NCBI GenBank assembly: GCA_024742875.1
Contig: JANSXP010000041.1
Span: 1-64,000, forward strand
Origin: Planctomycetaceae bacterium
Lineage (GTDB): Bacteria > Planctomycetota > Planctomycetia > Planctomycetales > Planctomycetaceae
Length of the DNA: 64,000 bases
Direction: 5' to 3'
This document shows positions 1 to 8,707 of this stretch, in pieces (the first letter of the stretch is position 1; each line of letters starts with the position of its first letter). The notes under the pieces were generated by a model. That model saw only the letters and a program-made list of their open reading frames with translations. It was not told the origin of the DNA and searched no databases. Both the position numbers and the translations under genes were made by a program.

Positions 1-1785
1 ATTGAGCGAGATCTGCTGCAGGCGCGGCTGACCGCCATTAGCACCAGTGGTCGATATTCGTCCCGGATGCAGCGCCTGATGCTGAGCACTGTCATCAACG
101 AACTGGGCGAATCGTTTACGGATCTGTCACAGGGTGTCGACACCACAGATGCCGATGGCCGACAGCTGACCAACGCCCTGAAGAAACGGTTTGGGCAGTG
201 GAAGGCGACGTCGTTTCAACGGATCCCGGTCAACCGATCGGCTTCGTTCGGCCAGCTCGCGCGCGTCTATCCGGTGCGATCCGATGACCCGTTTCTCAGC
301 CGCTACAGCTGGTCGGTTGTCCGCAGTTCATCGGGACGGATGCAGGCGAAATCACTGGACGACCCAAACGATCGGTGGTCCATCCCCGGAAACGTGCAGG
401 CCTATGGCACGTACAGTGGCTGGAGCGACCAGCTGTTCCGCATTGGCAGTGTGATCCTGCTGCGAACCTCCCGCAGCCTGACGGCAGTGTCCGTCTTCGA
501 TCAGCGCGTCCTGTGGGGCCGAAACTCGTTTAAATCGGGCATCTCTCGAGTGTCCTCTTTTCGTGGCAACTTCACGGACTTTGACGGCACCCGGGTGCCG
601 CTGCCCACACACACCAACATGCCCACGTATCAGCTCGTCGGTTATGGGTCAGGCTGGATCTGCCTGCATCATGGGAACAGCGTTGAAGTCCTCGACCTGC
701 TGAACGGCACCACCTACTGGTCGATGAATCTGGGCACCAGTCTGCAGCGTGTGATCGCCACCGATGACTTTGTCGTGGTGAAGCCGCAGGGGCGCGAGGC
801 GGTGGCGTTTGACACTCTGAGTGGCCGACCGCAGGCGGTGGAGGGAGCCGAGGAGATGATTCAGGCCGGCATTATTCCGACCACCGCCGGGCTGGTCATG
901 TGGAGAAAGCCCCAGGACGGCGCACCGCGGCGGCTGGAATGGGTCAGCCCAGCGACCGGTCAGGTCAATCGGACCGTTTCACTGGACGGCATGCAGCATT
1001 TTCATTTTCTCGACGACGCCACGCTGGTGGGACTGCACGAGGACAGCCGATTTACGATCACGAACCTGCTGACCGGAGAACAGCAGTCGCGATCGTGGGC
1101 TGTGGAAGAAGACCGGGTCGTCACGCTCGAACCAGTCCCGGACTTTGACCTGTCGCCTGTAAAAAATGTGCCTCGCCCGGAGAAAGCGGCCGCAGACCAA
1201 CCGAACGCCCAGCCTGATCCCGCGCAGCAGCCGCCCGCCAAACCCGCAGCCGCCCAGCCGGCGGCCGCCCAGCCGGCACCGCAGGCCGGACCGCCCCGCA
1301 GCCCCAGCGAGGCTCCCCTGTGGTCGACCGCTCGCGTGCACGTGGTGCGCGACCCGTGTCATTTTTTTGTGACCAACCATGCAGGCCCGACAGCTCCCTC
1401 ATTTCGAGCGCCGTTCGGTCGCAACTGCAGTCTGGTGGTCGGAGGGCTGAGAATGATTGATCGGCAAAGCGGTGAGTTGGTCCTCGCTTTGGCCACTGAA
1501 GACCGACTGGTGGCCTCGACCGACCAGCCGGAACTGGGCCTGCTGGTGCTGATGACGGAAACGGGCAGCGCGAGCACGGCCAACGGCCTGGTGCCCAGCC
1601 TGCTGACCGGCTGGTCACGCAGTTCAGGCCAACGTCTGTTTCGTCAGGTGGCTCCCTCACGCTACGGATCGCGATTTCTGGACTACAGCAGCCCGGAACC
1701 CAACATTCTGGATGTTGCCCTGCAGGGTTTTCGGCTGCGACTGGACGGCACCAGCACCACGTCGTCGGCGTCAGACAACGAGTGA
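1..1785 (+). CDS. C-terminal part of a large beta-propeller (PQQ-like repeat) protein, truncated by the window edge
   Basis: The reading frame is open from base 1, so the start lies upstream and only about 594 residues are visible. The visible part contains repeated beta-strand blades with alternating Trp, Gly and hydrophobic residues, for example phrases like LLNGTTYWSMNLGT and DTLSGRP. These suggest a PQQ-like/quinoprotein propeller. A Pro/Ala/Gln-rich low-complexity linker at roughly codons 395-435 splits the propeller, a common trait of planctomycete extracytoplasmic proteins. No catalytic residues can be identified. It converges on glgX, with 31 bases between the stops. The propeller assignment is by pattern and the function is unknown. 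Confidence 0.7.
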   Translation: MERDLLQARLTAISTSGRYSSRMQRLMLSTVINELGESFTDLSQGVDTTDADGRQLTNALKKRFGQWKATSFQRIPVNRSASFGQLARVYPVRSDDPFLSRYSWSVVRSSSGRMQAKSLDDPNDRWSIPGNVQAYGTYSGWSDQLFRIGSVILLRTSRSLTAVSVFDQRVLWGRNSFKSGISRVSSFRGNFTDFDGTRVPLPTHTNMPTYQLVGYGSGWICLHHGNSVEVLDLLNGTTYWSMNLGTSLQRVIATDDFVVVKPQGREAVAFDTLSGRPQAVEGAEEMIQAGIIPTTAGLVMWRKPQDGAPRRLEWVSPATGQVNRTVSLDGMQHFHFLDDATLVGLHEDSRFTITNLLTGEQQSRSWAVEEDRVVTLEPVPDFDLSPVKNVPRPEKAAADQPNAQPDPAQQPPAKPAAAQPAAAQPAPQAGPPRSPSEAPLWSTARVHVVRDPCHFFVTNHAGPTAPSFRAPFGRNCSLVVGGLRMIDRQSGELVLALATEDRLVASTDQPELGLLVLMTETGSASTANGLVPSLLTGWSRSSGQRLFRQVAPSRYGSRFLDYSSPEPNILDVALQGFRLRLDGTSTTSSASDNE

Positions 1786-1816
1786 ACATGTCGCGACATT
1801 CAGGAGTGGGCGACGT

Positions 1817-4057
1817 TCAGGAACGTCCTCGACCTGACTCGCGCCGCGGGCTGTTGGTTTCGTGGCCCGTGTGAAACTGCTTTTGCGTGTCCGGCCAGCC
1901 GCCCTGCAGGACAAATGCGGCAATGCTCCGGCCATCCAGCGCATAGGTGTCAGCACTGGACCAGGCCATCGACTCGTCCACACTGCGACTGGTATCAAAC
2001 AGCGGCGTCCAGCGTTCCGAAGGCTTGTGCCGCGGCAGCGCGAAGTCCACCGGATTGGGCTGATTGCTCAGCAGAATCAGCAGCGTGTCGCCCGAAATTT
2101 TCCTGCCGAATCGATCACGCTCGTCAATCGACTCTCCGTTCAGTCGCACACCAATGGAATTGACAGAACCCGAATTCCATTCGTGGTCCGTCAACTCTTT
2201 GCCGGTGGGCGCCAGCCATGCAATATCCTTCACGCCCGCTCCACGAATGCGACGTCCCTGGAAGAACTTGCGACGCTTCAGAACGGGCTGATCGCGCCAC
2301 AACTGGATGACGCGGCGACAGAACTCAAGAAACTCCTGCTCCTGCTCGTCGAGATCCCAGTTCAGCCAGCTGATTTCGTTGTCCTGGCAATAGGCGTTGT
2401 TGTTGCCGCCCTGCGTATGGCTCAACTCATCTCCACCGCGAATCATGGGCACACCCTGCGACATCATCAGCGTGGCGAACAGATTCTTTCGCTGCTTGGT
2501 TCTCAGAGCGTTGATGTCCGGATCATCCGTCTCGCCTTCCACACCGCAGTTCCAGCCATTGTTGTGACTTTCTCCGTCACGGTTGTCTTCCAGATTGGCG
2601 AGGTTGCGTTTGTCGTGATAAGTGCACAGGTCCTTCAGGCAGAAGCCGTCATGGGCGGTCACAAAATTGATGCTCGCATGCGGCCGCCGCCCGTTATGCT
2701 CGTACAGGTCGCTGCTTCCCGTCAAACGCGTGGCAAACTCGTTGACAGCGCCTCCATCGCCCGCCCAGAAACGCCGAATCGTGTCACGGTATTTTCCATT
2801 CCACTCCGACCACAGATGCGGAAAGTTGCCAACCTGATAGCCGCCACTGCCCAGGTCCCAGGGTTCGGCGATCAGCTTCACTCCAGAGAGCACCGGATCC
2901 TGCAGAATGATGTCAAAAAATGCGCTCAGCTTGTCCACGTCGTGCAGTTCCCGGGCCAGTGCGCTGCACAAATCGAAGCGAAATCCGTCGACGTGCATCT
3001 CCTGCACCCAGTACCGCAGGCTGTCCATAATCAGCTGCAGTACACGCGGCGACTGCATGTTGAGCGTATTGCCGCAACCGGTGAAATCCTGGTAATACCG
3101 ATTGTTATCCGGCATCAGGCGATAGTAGTAAGCGTTGTCCAGGCCCCGCAGGGACAGCGTGGGACCAAAATGATTGCCTTCGCCCGTGTGGTTGTAGACC
3201 ACGTCCAGAATCACTTCGATGCCCGCCGTATGCAGCTGCCGCACCATCTCTTTGAACTCGGTGATAACGCCCTGGGGATCCTCGGCGGCCGCATAACGAA
3301 AATCGGGGGAGAAAAACGACAGCGTGTTGTAGCCCCAGAAATTGCTCAAACCGTTGTCCACCAAATGCCGGTCATCCACCTTGTGGTGCACGGGCATCAG
3401 CTCAATGGCCGTCACACCCAGACTGTGAAGATGCTCGATGGCGGCTGGCGTTCCCAGTCCGGCATACGTACCCCGCAGCTCTTCGGGAACGCCAGGATGC
3501 AGCCTGGTCATGCCCTTCACGTGCGCTTCGTAGATGAGCGTCTTGTGCCACTCGGTGCGGGGATGGGTGTCGCCCTGCCAGTCGAATTCAGTATCGACCA
3601 CAACTCCCAGCGGGGCACCCGCCGCGTTGTCCAGTTCGCTGAATACGGCGTCGTCGTTCGCTTCCAGATCGAACGCAAACATAGCATCTGACCAGCAGAT
3701 GCCCCGTCCGATGCCGCGGGCATACGGATCCAGCAGCACCTTATTGGCATTAAACCGGTGACCGTGGTGCGGCTCCCAGGGTCCGTGCACGCGAATGCCG
3801 TACAGCTGCCCGGGCCGCAGATCCGGAAAATATCCATGCCAGGCCTGATGGGTTCGCTCCATCAGGGGGACACAGTGGGTTTCTGAACGGTCTGTGGCAT
3901 TGTCAAACAGGCACAGTTCAACGGCCGTCGCGTTGGCGGAAAAAACGGCCACGTTGACACCGTTGCCGTCCCACGTCGCCCCAAGAGGAAACGGCTTCCC
4001 TGGCCACTGTCGAATTTCTGTCGTTCGTGATTGCTCGGTAGCAAACTGCCCGGGCAT
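1817..4057 (-). CDS. glgX: glycogen debranching enzyme GlgX (isoamylase-type GH13)
   Basis: This 746-residue protein matches the usual GlgX length. It has an N-terminal CBM48-like domain (about residues 15-110) followed by a GH13 TIM barrel. The conserved GH13 regions are all visible: DVVYNH at 285-290, GFRFDL at 358-363 with the nucleophile Asp362, the acid Glu398 in AEPW, and His469-Asp470 in TAHD. It should hydrolyse alpha-1,6 branches in glycogen limit dextrins in the cytoplasm. The start MPGQFATEQS is the only Met before the CBM48 region. It stands alone on the minus strand and is divergent from the coiled-coil operon at 4455. No other glycogen genes are in the window. Confidence 0.96.
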   Translation of the reverse strand: MPGQFATEQSRTTEIRQWPGKPFPLGATWDGNGVNVAVFSANATAVELCLFDNATDRSETHCVPLMERTHQAWHGYFPDLRPGQLYGIRVHGPWEPHHGHRFNANKVLLDPYARGIGRGICWSDAMFAFDLEANDDAVFSELDNAAGAPLGVVVDTEFDWQGDTHPRTEWHKTLIYEAHVKGMTRLHPGVPEELRGTYAGLGTPAAIEHLHSLGVTAIELMPVHHKVDDRHLVDNGLSNFWGYNTLSFFSPDFRYAAAEDPQGVITEFKEMVRQLHTAGIEVILDVVYNHTGEGNHFGPTLSLRGLDNAYYYRLMPDNNRYYQDFTGCGNTLNMQSPRVLQLIMDSLRYWVQEMHVDGFRFDLCSALARELHDVDKLSAFFDIILQDPVLSGVKLIAEPWDLGSGGYQVGNFPHLWSEWNGKYRDTIRRFWAGDGGAVNEFATRLTGSSDLYEHNGRRPHASINFVTAHDGFCLKDLCTYHDKRNLANLEDNRDGESHNNGWNCGVEGETDDPDINALRTKQRKNLFATLMMSQGVPMIRGGDELSHTQGGNNNAYCQDNEISWLNWDLDEQEQEFLEFCRRVIQLWRDQPVLKRRKFFQGRRIRGAGVKDIAWLAPTGKELTDHEWNSGSVNSIGVRLNGESIDERDRFGRKISGDTLLILLSNQPNPVDFALPRHKPSERWTPLFDTSRSVDESMAWSSADTYALDGRSIAAFVLQGGWPDTQKQFHTGHETNSPRRESGRGRS

Positions 4058-4454
4058 CGTCGTGCTTTCTTTATTTGACCTAAATCCTGCCAGCAGGCGG
4101 GAGTTATGGCTGTTCTGGTCGCGTTGCAGTTCGCAACACTCTTCTAATTCGGCGAGATGTTGTACGTTTTTTAGCGTTTATGCCGTCTGCGGGTATTCAC
4201 GACGATTGGAACGGTTGATTGGGTGTCTGATTCACTTTCGGAGTGACAGGCGGGTTTCGCCGATACGATCAACGGGTGTGCATTGAGAAACACGGTGCCA
4301 GGTACCGCTGATGGGGGGATGGACAGATGCCTCAAAAGGCCTGGTGCCATTCAGTTTCTGTTTGACTACCTTTTCTTCACAGCAGTATAAACTAGGCGGA
4401 TTCGCGAATTCTGGAAGCCTTTGCAGGTTATTAGTCTGCAACCAGCGGGTGATC
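4058..4454. other. 397-bp divergent intergenic region between glgX and the coiled-coil operon
   Basis: It holds no convincing coding sequence. It contains the clear sigma70-type promoter at 4362-4391 reading right. Two copies of the heptamer GGTGCCA lie about 60 bp apart (around 4290 and 4345), the first followed by GGTACC, which may be a relic of a REP-like element. A promoter for glgX must also lie here, but I could not pick one out with confidence. Confidence 0.5.
4362..4391 (+). promoter_or_regulatory. sigma70-type promoter of the coiled-coil operon
   Basis: TTGACT (4362-4367) and TATAAA (4386-4391) are separated by 18 bp, close to the vegetative consensus. The start codon at 4455 lies 63 bp beyond the -10 box. 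Confidence 0.7.
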
Positions 4455-5096
4455 ATGAAAAAAACTTTCCCCAAATTCGTTGCCGTGCTCCTTGCCATTT
4501 CGGCAGTGGCGTTCATGGGCGTATCGATGGCGGCGTATTTTGGCCGCCCGAACCCCGTTGCCGAAATGGGGGCCGAGGAGATCTCCGACTACAACTTCCA
4601 GCAGTCTGCCGGTGAAGAAGGCGGCTGGTCCGTGACCCCCGTGGATGGCACCAACCAGCCCTCCAAACCGTTTAAAAATGCTTACGAAGCGGTCGCCTTC
4701 GCTCACTCTGACAAGACATCGCGTCTGACGAACCAGACCAACGAGATGAACACCCTGACAGAGACTCTGCGGACCCAGATCCAGCTGGTGAAGGCGGGAC
4801 AGGAAGAAGACCGCGCGGCCATCGAAAAACGAATTGCCCGACTGAATCAATACGTGGCCGACGCCAACCAGGTGCTGGCACAAAAGTCGCTGGAACTGCA
4901 GAAACTGTCTGTAGAGACGGCCGACATTCGACGTCAAACATCCAAGCGTCGCGAAGACGTCAAACGACTGCAGACCGAACTGGATGAACTGCGAACGGAC
5001 AGATTTCGACTGGAAGAGATTCTCGTCGTGCTGACTGACCGACTGGTCCGTTTGCAACTGGAAAATCAGGCCCTCGAGCAGCGACTCGCTAAATAA
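4455..5096 (+). CDS. membrane-anchored coiled-coil protein (hypothetical)
   Basis: I start this gene at ATG 4455 because the frame before it falls in the promoter region. The 213-residue product begins MKKTFPKFVAVLLAIS, which gives one N-terminal membrane segment or uncleaved signal (about 8-30). A short extracytoplasmic linker follows, then a long coiled coil (about 95-213) rich in Leu, Gln, Glu and Arg heptads. No enzymatic motif is visible. It is the first gene of a tight operon, 24 bp ahead of another single-pass coiled-coil protein. The pair probably assemble with each other at the cytoplasmic membrane, but that is inference. Confidence 0.85.
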   Translation: MKKTFPKFVAVLLAISAVAFMGVSMAAYFGRPNPVAEMGAEEISDYNFQQSAGEEGGWSVTPVDGTNQPSKPFKNAYEAVAFAHSDKTSRLTNQTNEMNTLTETLRTQIQLVKAGQEEDRAAIEKRIARLNQYVADANQVLAQKSLELQKLSVETADIRRQTSKRREDVKRLQTELDELRTDRFRLEEILVVLTDRLVRLQLENQALEQRLAK

Positions 5097-5120
5097 CCCC
5101 AGCAACAATCGGAGTAGGCC

Positions 5121-5978
5121 GTGAACAATATCGTTGGCAAAATGTTGATTGTGTTGAACCTTGTGTTCTGCATCCTCTTCATGTGCTTTGCCGGAGCCGT
5201 CTATACGTTCGCCGGGGCCTGGAAAGACAAAGCCCTGGATCTCGAAGGCCGACTGGAAGTGGCGCAAAAAGCCACGGAAGACGCCAACTCGGCTCGTGAC
5301 CGCGAAACCAAGCAACTAAACGCTCTGCTGAGTGCCGCCACTTCAGAACGCGATCTGGTCAAGGCGCAGCTTCAGGACGCCCAGACGGCAGACGCCTCAA
5401 GCCGCGCCCAGCTGGCTCAGGCCGAGCAGGAACGCGACAAGGCACTCGCCGACGCGGAAGTGGCCTCCACAGAGGCGTCTGCGCGAGTGGCCGAAGCCGA
5501 AGTGCTCAATAAAGAAGTTCAGAGTCTGCGTGATCGCATCAATCAGCTGATCCAGCGAGCTCGAACAACGGAAGACAGTCTGCTCGACCTGCAGGGACGC
5601 CTGGCGTCTGCGGAAAAACGCGAAACCGACCTGCTGGCCGACAACGGGAAGCTGCGTGATCAGCTGCGGTCCAACGACATTGAGCCGGGAGAATTCGGCG
5701 ACAGCAGCACCGAAGAAGGTGTGGCCCGCGTCGATGGTTTCGTGGAAGGTTTGATCCGCAACCAGGCCCGCACTCAGGAACTCGTTCAGATCACGATCGG
5801 CAGCGATGACAAGATCCGCAAAGACATGTCGATGATCGTTTACCGCGGTGGCAACTACATCTGCGAAGCACGCGTCATCAAAGTGTACCCCGACAAAGCC
5901 ATCTGCGTCGTGGATGAAAAAACCCGCACAGACACCATTGAAAGAGGCGACAATGTCACAACCAAACTCGGATCCTAA
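5121..5978 (+). CDS. membrane-anchored coiled-coil protein with a C-terminal beta domain (hypothetical)
   Basis: The start is GTG at 5121, with GGAG about 11 bases upstream, and the product has 285 residues. One N-terminal membrane helix (about 8-30, GKMLIVLNLVFCILFMCFAG) is followed by a coiled coil to about residue 190. A compact C-terminal domain rich in beta strands (about 200-285, with the segment VQITIGSDDKIRKDMSM) follows. That membrane-coil-beta order recalls MreC-like scaffold proteins, though the similarity is only architectural. The N-terminus resembles that of the protein at 26642-27610 (GKVCLVLTTLLLLL), suggesting a lineage-specific family. Its 3' end overlaps the next small gene by 26 bp. 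Confidence 0.85.
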   Translation: MNNIVGKMLIVLNLVFCILFMCFAGAVYTFAGAWKDKALDLEGRLEVAQKATEDANSARDRETKQLNALLSAATSERDLVKAQLQDAQTADASSRAQLAQAEQERDKALADAEVASTEASARVAEAEVLNKEVQSLRDRINQLIQRARTTEDSLLDLQGRLASAEKRETDLLADNGKLRDQLRSNDIEPGEFGDSSTEEGVARVDGFVEGLIRNQARTQELVQITIGSDDKIRKDMSMIVYRGGNYICEARVIKVYPDKAICVVDEKTRTDTIERGDNVTTKLGS

Positions 5979-6078
5979 TATCTACGACGGGCTGATGTTT
6001 GTCGCCCTGTCAGCGGTTGTTGTGGGCATCATCTTTCTGGTGATGGCTCTGGGACAGTACGGCTGGTCCGGTCCCTAG
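5953..6078 (+). CDS. 41-residue single-pass membrane protein
   Basis: This small gene starts at ATG 5953, inside the end of the upstream gene, in another frame. It encodes a short hydrophilic N-terminus (MSQPNSDPNIYDGLM) and one long membrane helix (about 14-34), ending GQYGWSGP. The 26-bp overlap implies translational coupling. A rho-independent terminator follows 30 bp after the stop, so it is the last cistron of a three-gene operon. The likely role is a membrane partner of the two coiled-coil proteins, by context only. Confidence 0.65.
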   Translation: MSQPNSDPNIYDGLMFVALSAVVVGIIFLVMALGQYGWSGP

Positions 6079-6108
6079 CGGCAGACGGCAACGACAGAAG
6101 AATCGAAG

Positions 6109-6141
6109 CGGTCGACAGCCCCGTGCAGTCGACCGTTTTTT
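6109..6141 (+). terminator. rho-independent terminator of the coiled-coil operon
   Basis: A perfect 8-bp stem (CGGTCGAC at 6109-6116, GTCGACCG at 6128-6135) with an 11-nt loop is followed directly by six T (6136-6141). Confidence 0.85.
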
Positions 6142-6188
6142 CGTGCGCTGCGATCTGGCCCAGTCGCCCGCCTCATCGCGGCCTGCCG

Positions 6189-6404
6189 TCAAAAGAGGGC
6201 GTAGATAAACGGAGCAGCGCCCGTCTGCGTTAACGCGACCAGCGTGCCCACCAGCAGCAGCACAACCACAATTGGCGTCAGCCACCACTTTTTTTCTTCG
6301 CGGATAAACAGCCAGAACTCCTGCAGCAGACCGGGCTGTTGCTGCTGATTCAGTGATTCCAGTTCAGATCGCTGCTGCGGCCGTTCGTTGTGTGGTTCGC
6401 TCAT
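6189..6404 (-). CDS. DUF5989 small membrane protein
   Basis: The 71-residue product has a Gln-rich cytoplasmic N-terminus, then LFIREEKKWWLTPI and one membrane helix ending AAPFIYALF. The 'EKKWWL-PI-VVLLL-G-L' pattern and the terminal 'APFIY-LF' are typical of DUF5989 proteins as I recall them. These often sit next to SxtJ-type proteins and carbamoyltransferases, and that order is found here, with 25 bp to the SxtJ gene. Its molecular role is unknown. It may help anchor or stabilise the carbamoyltransferase at the membrane. Confidence 0.8.
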   Translation of the reverse strand: MSEPHNERPQQRSELESLNQQQQPGLLQEFWLFIREEKKWWLTPIVVVLLLVGTLVALTQTGAAPFIYALF

Positions 6405-6429
6405 CAGGTTTCGCCGGACTCACCGAAGC

Positions 6430-6834
6430 CTAAAATTGTCGAAAGTAGTCTTTGAGTTTACGCGTTGACGGGCGTGGCTGCCAGAAGGATTTCTCATCGG
6501 CCGTCGCGCGTCGCTGCAGAGAGTCACGGCCGATTATCCGAAACAGCACAGCCAGTGGCACAAATGCCAGTGCAAACACCAGCAGCATCGCCAGCTCTCC
6601 GACCACCAGCCCGATGGGAAACGTGATCAGCGTCAGCAGTACAAACAGCGGTCGGACAACGGCTGGCTGCAGCCACCCGGCAGTCGCCACCGTTCCGCCG
6701 ACAACAGCCGCCCAGCCGGTGGCAGGTGCCTGACGTGTCCACAACCAGGTCAGCAGCGGAAACGCGACAAAGCACAGCACGGCAAACTGTCGCAGTTGCC
6801 GAGATGTGGGCTGAATGTTGAGAGTCACAGGCAT
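6430..6834 (-). CDS. SxtJ-family membrane protein
   Basis: This 134-residue protein has three to four hydrophobic segments (about 15-30, 38-60, 62-80 and 82-98). It ends in a basic, aromatic cytoplasmic tail with SFWQPR and DYFRQF. Length, topology and position directly after the carbamoyltransferase (3 bp after its stop) match the SxtJ family. That family is named from saxitoxin clusters, where SxtJ accompanies the O-carbamoyltransferase SxtI. No catalytic motif is visible. It likely works as an accessory to the carbamoyltransferase. Confidence 0.8.
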   Translation of the reverse strand: MPVTLNIQPTSRQLRQFAVLCFVAFPLLTWLWTRQAPATGWAAVVGGTVATAGWLQPAVVRPLFVLLTLITFPIGLVVGELAMLLVFALAFVPLAVLFRIIGRDSLQRRATADEKSFWQPRPSTRKLKDYFRQF

Positions 6835-6837
6835 GTC

Positions 6838-8685
6838 TCAATCCCGTTCAAACTGATTCAGGTGGGACTGTCGCTGCTCGTCGGTCATTTGATTGGGCTG
6901 GTCCGTTTTCTTCAGCACATGATGCCCCAGAACGAGCACATCCATATCGGTCATCATGAAGCATCGCCATGCATCCAGAGGACTGCAGACAATGGGTTCG
7001 CTGCGAACATTGAAACTCGTGTTGATCATCACCGGACAGCCGGTCCGTCGATCAAACGCACTGAGCAACTGATGCAGCAGGGGATTGCGGAGGCGATCGA
7101 CCGTCTGCACGCGAGCCGAATTGTCGACGTGCGTGATGGCGGGAAGCTGTGAGCGAGTCTGTTTTAGCTTCTCCAGTCCCGTCGCCGGCGTGTCACTCCC
7201 ATCCTCAGATGACGGATTGACGTGCAGCCGCTCGTGAACATCGGCCACCAGCAGCATATAGGGGCTGTCTGTGTCGGCCTGCATCTGAAAATACTCGTGC
7301 ACTTTCTCTTTGAGGACGATCGGAGCGAACGGTCGGAAGGACTCGCGGAATTTGATCTTCAGGTTCATCACCGACTGCATACGTTTGCTGCGGGCATCCC
7401 CAAGGATGCTGCGAGCCCCCAGAGCTCTGGGGCCGAACTCCATCCGTCCCTGAAACCAGCCCACCACGTTTTCCGCATCAATGAGCTGCGCCACCGTATC
7501 ACACAACTGCTGATCGGAGTCCATCGTCTCAAACACGGCCGACTGAGTCTTCAGAAACTCGGCACACTGTTCGTCGGTAAATGCGGGACCCAGCAAAGAC
7601 CCTGCCTGCGCGTCGGGCTGCTGCAGGCGGCGTTCATTGCCGAGCAGCTGATGCCACAAAAACAGGGCGGTTCCCAGAGCGCCTCCGGCATCTCCGGAGG
7701 CCGGCTGAATCCACACGTTTTCAAACGGGCCGTCTTTGAGGATCTTTCCGTTGCCCACGCAGTTCAAAGCCACACCGCCGGCCAGAACAAGATGGTCAGA
7801 CTGAGTCTGTTCTTTGGCGTGCCGCGCCATCTTCATCATGACGTCCTCTGTCACAGCCTGAATGGAGGCCGCCAGATCCATCTCCCGCTGAGTGATGTCT
7901 GATTCCGGCTGTCGTGGCGGACCACCAAACAGATCGTGCAGTTTGCCGGAGGTCATCGTCAGCCCCTGGCAGTAGTTGAAGTAACTCATGTCCATCCGAA
8001 ACGATCCGTCATCACGCAGATCAATCAGGTGGTCCAGAATCAGCTGCCGATACCGGGGTTCGCCATAGGGCGCCAGCCCCATCAATTTGTATTCACCACT
8101 GTTGACTTTGAACCCGGTGTAGAACGTGAAGGCGGAATACAGCAGTCCCAGCGAATGCGGAAACCGGACCTCGTGAGACAGCTCAATGCGGTTATCGCGT
8201 CCGTGCCCCAGCGCACTGGTCGACCACTCGCCCACACCATCCAGGGTGAGGATGGCGGCGTCCTGAAACGGACTGGGAAAAAACGCGCTCGCCGCATGCG
8301 ACTCGTGGTGCTCGGTGAATACGAATCGCCCCTGATAGCCGGGCAGTCCGCGACGCAGTTCGCGGGGGGTGTAGAGTTTTTGCCGCAGCCACACGGGCAT
8401 CGCTTTGCGAAATGATCGGTAACCGACCGGAGCGTAGGACAAATAGGTTTCCAGCAGCCGCTCAAACTTGCGAAACGGCTTGTCATAAAAGCCCACGTAG
8501 TCCAGGTCAGACGTGGTCAGACCAGCCTGCTGCAGGCAGTAGCGGACGGCATGTTGCGGAAACGACTCGTCATGTTTTTTTCGGGTGAATCGTTCTTCCT
8601 GGGCAGCGGCGATCACCCGTCCGTCCACCACCAGTGCGGCGGCGGAGTCATGATAAAAAGCCGAGATACCCAGAATGGCCGTCAT
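6838..8685 (-). CDS. O-carbamoyltransferase (NodU/CmcH/TobZ/SxtI type)
   Basis: I place the start at ATG 8685 (MTAILGISAFYHDSAAALV), giving 615 residues and a 22-bp gap to the upstream rhomboid gene; the longer frame adds 22 poor residues. The N-terminal Kae1-like half carries the metal-site histidines in FTEHHESHAASAFFPSPF and the nucleotide motif LAGGVALNCVGNGKI. The C-terminal YrdC-like half carries GWFQGRMEFGPRALGARSIL and INTSFNVRSEPIV. These enzymes make carbamoyladenylate from carbamoyl phosphate and ATP and transfer the carbamoyl group to a hydroxyl. The acceptor cannot be read from the sequence. The neighbours suggest a cell-envelope glycan or secondary metabolite rather than an antibiotic cluster. 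Confidence 0.95.
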   Translation of the reverse strand: MTAILGISAFYHDSAAALVVDGRVIAAAQEERFTRKKHDESFPQHAVRYCLQQAGLTTSDLDYVGFYDKPFRKFERLLETYLSYAPVGYRSFRKAMPVWLRQKLYTPRELRRGLPGYQGRFVFTEHHESHAASAFFPSPFQDAAILTLDGVGEWSTSALGHGRDNRIELSHEVRFPHSLGLLYSAFTFYTGFKVNSGEYKLMGLAPYGEPRYRQLILDHLIDLRDDGSFRMDMSYFNYCQGLTMTSGKLHDLFGGPPRQPESDITQREMDLAASIQAVTEDVMMKMARHAKEQTQSDHLVLAGGVALNCVGNGKILKDGPFENVWIQPASGDAGGALGTALFLWHQLLGNERRLQQPDAQAGSLLGPAFTDEQCAEFLKTQSAVFETMDSDQQLCDTVAQLIDAENVVGWFQGRMEFGPRALGARSILGDARSKRMQSVMNLKIKFRESFRPFAPIVLKEKVHEYFQMQADTDSPYMLLVADVHERLHVNPSSEDGSDTPATGLEKLKQTRSQLPAITHVDNSARVQTVDRLRNPLLHQLLSAFDRRTGCPVMINTSFNVRSEPIVCSPLDAWRCFMMTDMDVLVLGHHVLKKTDQPNQMTDEQRQSHLNQFERD

Positions 8686-8707
8686 GCCTGACTTACGCTC
8701 CCCCGCG

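Noticed and set aside
1862-3691. 609-codon plus-strand frame
   Set aside because: It is the antisense shadow of glgX, whose frame has all GH13 motifs. The shadow protein has no family signal.
4285-4355. GGTGCCA copies as a REP or insertion-sequence remnant
   Set aside because: Only two short direct copies, with no convincing terminal inverted repeats or target duplication.
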